Part shown: positions 60,535 to 64,000 of the stretch, in pieces
How the letters are laid out: every line of letters begins with the position of its first letter
Numbering within the stretch: the stretch's first letter is position 1
Source: Closterium sp. NIES-65
Lineage: Eukaryota > Streptophyta > Zygnematophyceae > Desmidiales > Closteriaceae
Assembly (NCBI GenBank): GCA_948144175.1
Contig: CANXME010002420.1
Span: 1,438,001 to 1,502,000, forward strand
DNA: 64,000 nt
Direction of reading: 5' to 3'
The notes under the pieces: generated by a model
Seen by the model: the letters and a program-made list of their open reading frames with translations, nothing else
Databases searched by the model: none
Told to the model about the DNA's origin: nothing
Translations under genes and position numbers: made by a program

Positions 60535-63505
60535 TCAGACTCCCTCCCACCATCTCCAGAAAACATTCAGTTCTTTGTTGCTTGCACTCTCTTCTTTCGC
60601 GACACTCTCCCACTCATCCTCCTTGTCGGGACAGTGTTTGTCAATAAGGGTACTGAGGCAGTATGCCACATCCTTCATGGTGGGTTGCCTTGTGCCGGGA
60701 GACTTGATGCAGTCCAAAGCCAGGTCTAGAAAATCCACTATGGCCTCATCACTTACTAGCGGCATCTTGCCATCCCTCAACTCCTCCACCTCATATGCCT
60801 TCACCAGCTTCATTGCCTGGAGGGCATACACACAAGCAAGGATGATGATGGTAGAAGAGGTGCAATGCAGCATGAAAGCCGGTGGAAGGCAGCATGAAAG
60901 GGAATGATGGATAAACTTGCGACCTTAAAATGATGAACGGGGTTCGCTTTTATGGGCATAGCCATTGCATTTTTATGCATTTTTTGAGTTGGATAAGAAA
61001 TTTGGGTTTCATACTAGATGCTCATACCCATTTTTTAATGTGCATTTCCGTGTCGACTAGCGGTGACTTTCCACTCAGCAACTAAAGAAGCATGATTCCA
61101 AAGCTGCAAGCAATAATGCAAATGGACAGAGAGGAGAAAAAAATGAAAGATATGAGGTAGAGATAGCAGCACCCACTACAGTTACAATTCAACACACCGA
61201 CAGGTTATATTAAAAGAGGTACACAAGTTTATTGTGCTATGCAACTGAACAAATCTGTAGACCTGAAGACATCACTCTTTGCAGTAATGACGTGAGGTAC
61301 AGGGCACAAGTATTTAACATAAACTGGAACACAAGAAACCGAAACAAGTTCAGCGTGTTGTGCGTGCGAACCTGAACACGTCACTCTTTGAAGTCATGAT
61401 GCTTGTGCGGTTGTAGTCCAGATCCACGTAGCCCGGAGTGCCGATCACTCGTGTGGCATCAGCATCGCCGTGAGAGAGGCGCTTGAGCAGCCCAAAGTCA
61501 GCCACCTTGGCGTGCATGTCAGCAGTCACGAGGATGTTGGCCGGCTTGATGTCGCGGTGAACGATGGTTGTGTCGAACCCATGCAGGTACGCCAGGCCCT
61601 CTGCTGTTCCCAGTACTATGCGCAGCCTCTGGCGCATAGAGAGCGGACCTAGGGCACGAAACACGTGTATGGAGGAGAATATGCAGTTATATGAGAGACG
61701 GTGTCATGCTTTGTGCAAAACAAAGAAATGTGTATATATGCAAGCAGTCGTGCCAGTGCAACTCACGCGAGCAGAAACAAAAACCAATGCAACCATTTCA
61801 CCATCGTGCCAGTGCAACTCACGCCAGCCAGCTCAACTCACGCTTGGAGGCATGGATGGGGTACTGGAGGTCCCTGTTGCCTATGAACTCGTACACGAGG
61901 ATCTGTTCGTGCCTGCCCGTCTCCACATTCTGGTCCAGGCAGAAGCCCAGCAGGCACACCAGATGCACGTGGTGGAGAGACGCCATGGCTCGCACCTGCA
62001 ACATGCAGGGCGATGCAGAGGGAAATGGGAAGGCGAGCACGGAATCAGTAAATAAGCATTTTGAACAACAAAGAGTAGCCGTTATATTTCTGCGCTCTGT
62101 GGGCGGAAAGCAGGGAGGTAATAGAGGGATGCCTGACCTCCGTCTCAAAGTCGTTGGTCATGATGGTGGAGCGCTTGATGGCCCACAGCTGCCCTTGCTG
62201 CGAGCAGCCTTTGTACACAATGCCAAAGCCACCCTTGCCCAACACATTGTCCTCCGACCAGTTGTTGGTGGCCTTGAGCATCTACTGCAGCGAGAACTGC
62301 TCACACACATCCAACCCCTCCCACTTCTCTGTGCACACAACAGGTAAAAGGGGAGAGAGAGAGCGACCAAACGAAATGAGTGACCGAGTGTGTGGATGAG
62401 TGGAGAGAGCACGAGGGCAGTGGAAAGGCAGAGTTGTAATGCAGGAAAAACGGCAGGGAAATCGAGCTGAATAAGGGTGGAGGGGCTTACTTGGTCCGCG
62501 GGGCCACAGCAACCATAGGACCACAGCTGCTAGCAGCATGAAGCCAGCAAAGCAGCCCACCGCAATGCCCACTATGGCACCCGTGGAGAGAGAGGCCACT
62601 GCCAAGGCAGGGGAGGTCAAGAGAAAGAGGGCGGTGGTTAGCGGGAGCTGTAGAGGGACAGAAAAGAGTGATACGAGATGGTTAAGAGGACGTTCATTAC
62701 TTGGTTATGGGGGGAAGGTGGGGGGCCAAGGGTGGGAAGGAGGGGGTGACGAGCGGGGAAAGGGGGGCAACACGGTGGAAAAGGGGGCAACACGGTGGAA
62801 AAGGGGGCAACACGGTGGAAAAGGGGGCAACACTCAAGCCATTGATTCAACATACCGGAAGGGGGCGGCAGCTGGCAAGTGGTGGTATTGGCAGAGCCGG
62901 CAGCAGTGACATCAACGTAGCCACTGGCACATGAGCATCAGAGGGACGGTGGCCAACCGCTCTACACCACACACTGCCCCGCACCCGCACCCCCACACGG
63001 ACCCTGCCCTGACTCTATCCCACACACCGCCGCACACTCTGTCAGCCCCCGCTGCTGCCCCACCCCCTCACTCCCCAAACAATTCCCTTCCACAGTCAGC
63101 CATGCCACTGCGCTGCTATTCCCCCCCCCCCCCCCCCCCCCCCTCTCCCCTCGTGCTCCAGTTCCCCCCTGCTGCCCCCCCTGCCATACCCACACCCACT
63201 CAGAGATCGTTGCATCCTGGGCTGCCCAGGGGCGGAGGGACTGGGGTTGGGGGGTCGCTGGGAGGACGAGAGAGGGGAAGGGTGGGGTTGGGGAGGAGGA
63301 GAAGAGGAGAGGCTGATGTTGGGGGAGGGGGAGAGGGAGCCGTAGAGGTAGTAGCCACTGAGGTTCAGGCTGATGGGCGGCATGTTTTGGAAGGTTGCGG
63401 CATCCATGAAGAGGAGATTATTGCTGACGTCACTGGGAGACAGGTGCAGAGCAAAGGGAAGCAGGGGTTGAAGGGGAGAGGAGAGGTCAGGAGCGGAGAT
63501 GGCCT
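60535..63505 (-). CDS. Receptor-like protein kinase (RLK/Pelle type), multi-exon, two in-frame TAG codons
   Basis: Minus-strand exons, with GT-AG borders seen for most: ectodomain part from 63505 (SPSDVSNNLLFMDAATFQNM, ISLNLSGYYLYG); membrane helix 62601-62490 (GAIVGIAVGCFAGFMLLAAV); kinase exons 62328-62147 (LKATNNWSEDNVLGKGGFGI, VYKG, WAIKRS with the ATP-binding Lys), 61995-61842 (LVCLLGFCLDQN, ILVYEFI), 61648-61372 (VHRDIKPANILV, KVADFGLLKR, GTPGYVDLDY), 61103-61028 (FGIMLL-TAG-LLSGKSP, HIKKW) and 60816-60535 (LALDCIKSPGTRQPTMKDV, ending TGA). Gly-rich loop, Lys, HRD and DFG are intact. TAG codons lie at 62282-62284 (before MLKATNNW) and 61082-61084. Gln fits both. It would sense an extracellular signal at the plasma membrane. 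The N-terminus with signal peptide is not identified. Confidence 0.8.
62756..62835. repeat. 20-base tandem repeat in an RLK intron
   Basis: Four copies of 'aaagggggcaacacggtgga', the last one incomplete, between the membrane-helix exon and the ectodomain exon. Confidence 0.95.
63120..63143. repeat. Homopolymer run of about 24 C residues
   Basis: The run lies within or beside the ectodomain-coding region of the kinase gene. Poly-C runs of this length are unstable and easily misread, so nearby frames are uncertain. Confidence 0.9.
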
Positions 63506-63744
63506 GTAAGGTACAAGGTTGAAAGCGAAATTCGCAGCACGATTTGTGGTCGATGGTTACAAACAAGAGTGCGACAAAAAGAGCAGCGGAGAGAAAGAGG
63601 AATGAGAACAACGTCAGGGTGATGAGCCGAGGGGCAAAACTGAAGGGCGAAGGTTGAAAGGGCAAACGGACATGAGTTGGAGGGAGGAGAGGAAGGGCAG
63701 GCACTGGGGGAGGGCCCCCCAGAAGGCGTTGCTGCTAAGGAGCC

Positions 63745-63900
63745 TGCAGGTGGACGGGCGGGCAGGTGGAAGGACGGGCAGATGGAAGGATGGGCAGGTA
63801 GAAGGACGGGCAGGTGGAAGGGCAGGTGGAAGGGCGGGCAGGTGGAAGGGTGGGCAGGTGGAAGGGCGGGCAGGTGGAAGGGCGGGCAGGTGGGCCCATG
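63745..63900. repeat. Minisatellite 'gggcaggtggaag(gac)'
   Basis: About ten copies of a 12-16-base unit ('gggcaggtggaaggacgggc' and variants). It makes His/Pro/Thr-rich or Gly/Arg-rich frames that are not genes. Confidence 0.95.
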
Positions 63901-64000
63901 GGAAGGTGGGCATCTGCGCATTACACTATGTAAACATTGCACGGTGAGCACGTTGCATAGTGTGGATGGTGCACCGAGTGGTTGTTACAGCATGTGGGTG

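Overview
The window looks like nuclear DNA of a green plant or green alga. It is gene-poor and packed with retrotransposons. The LTR elements use primer-binding sites matching plant initiator-Met tRNA (TGGTATCAGAGC). The few host genes contain spliceosomal introns, and one is an RLK/Pelle-type receptor kinase. A streptophyte alga is my best guess; this is an inference, not something read directly from the sequence.

Layout. 1-676: the 5' end of a minus-strand Ty3/gypsy element that runs off the left edge. 677-5728: a decayed plus-strand Ty3 chromovirus of the same LTR family, ending in a long TTC microsatellite. 6011-6740: a fragment of an acidic-repeat gene. 6741-13139: Ty1/copia element 'A', whose 3' end has been replaced by the 3' end of a second copia family. 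13140-17812: duplicated host-like fragments, including pieces of an ERA/ERG GTPase, a hAT transposase remnant and GC-rich repeats. 17900-19151: a truncated LINE reverse transcriptase. 19439-21490: a complete non-autonomous LTR element. 21508-23900: an LRR gene with coiled-coil exons. 25790-32962: complete short-LTR copia element 'B'. 33594-35115: a complete non-autonomous relative of B. 37200-37760: a DUF488-family gene. 38219-44715: complete copia element 'D' (minus strand), the youngest-looking insertion. 48118-54414: decayed copia element 'C'. 57533-59134: a second coiled-coil plus LRR locus. 60535-63505: a receptor-like kinase gene on the minus strand.

Five LTR elements have both LTRs. 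Four have a perfect 5-bp target-site duplication (CATCA, GTGCG, AGGTT, GTTTG) and one has a near-perfect one (GGAAG/AGAAG). The short-LTR copia elements B and C, the remnant at 12212-13139 and the non-autonomous element at 33594 share a 3' region and polypurine tract. B, C and the remnant also carry repeated small hairpins whose stems change in a compensating way.

Most in-frame stops, in transposons and in host-like exons, are TAG where glutamine fits. Deamination of methylated CAG (CHG) sites explains this best, but reassignment of UAG to Gln is not excluded by this window alone.
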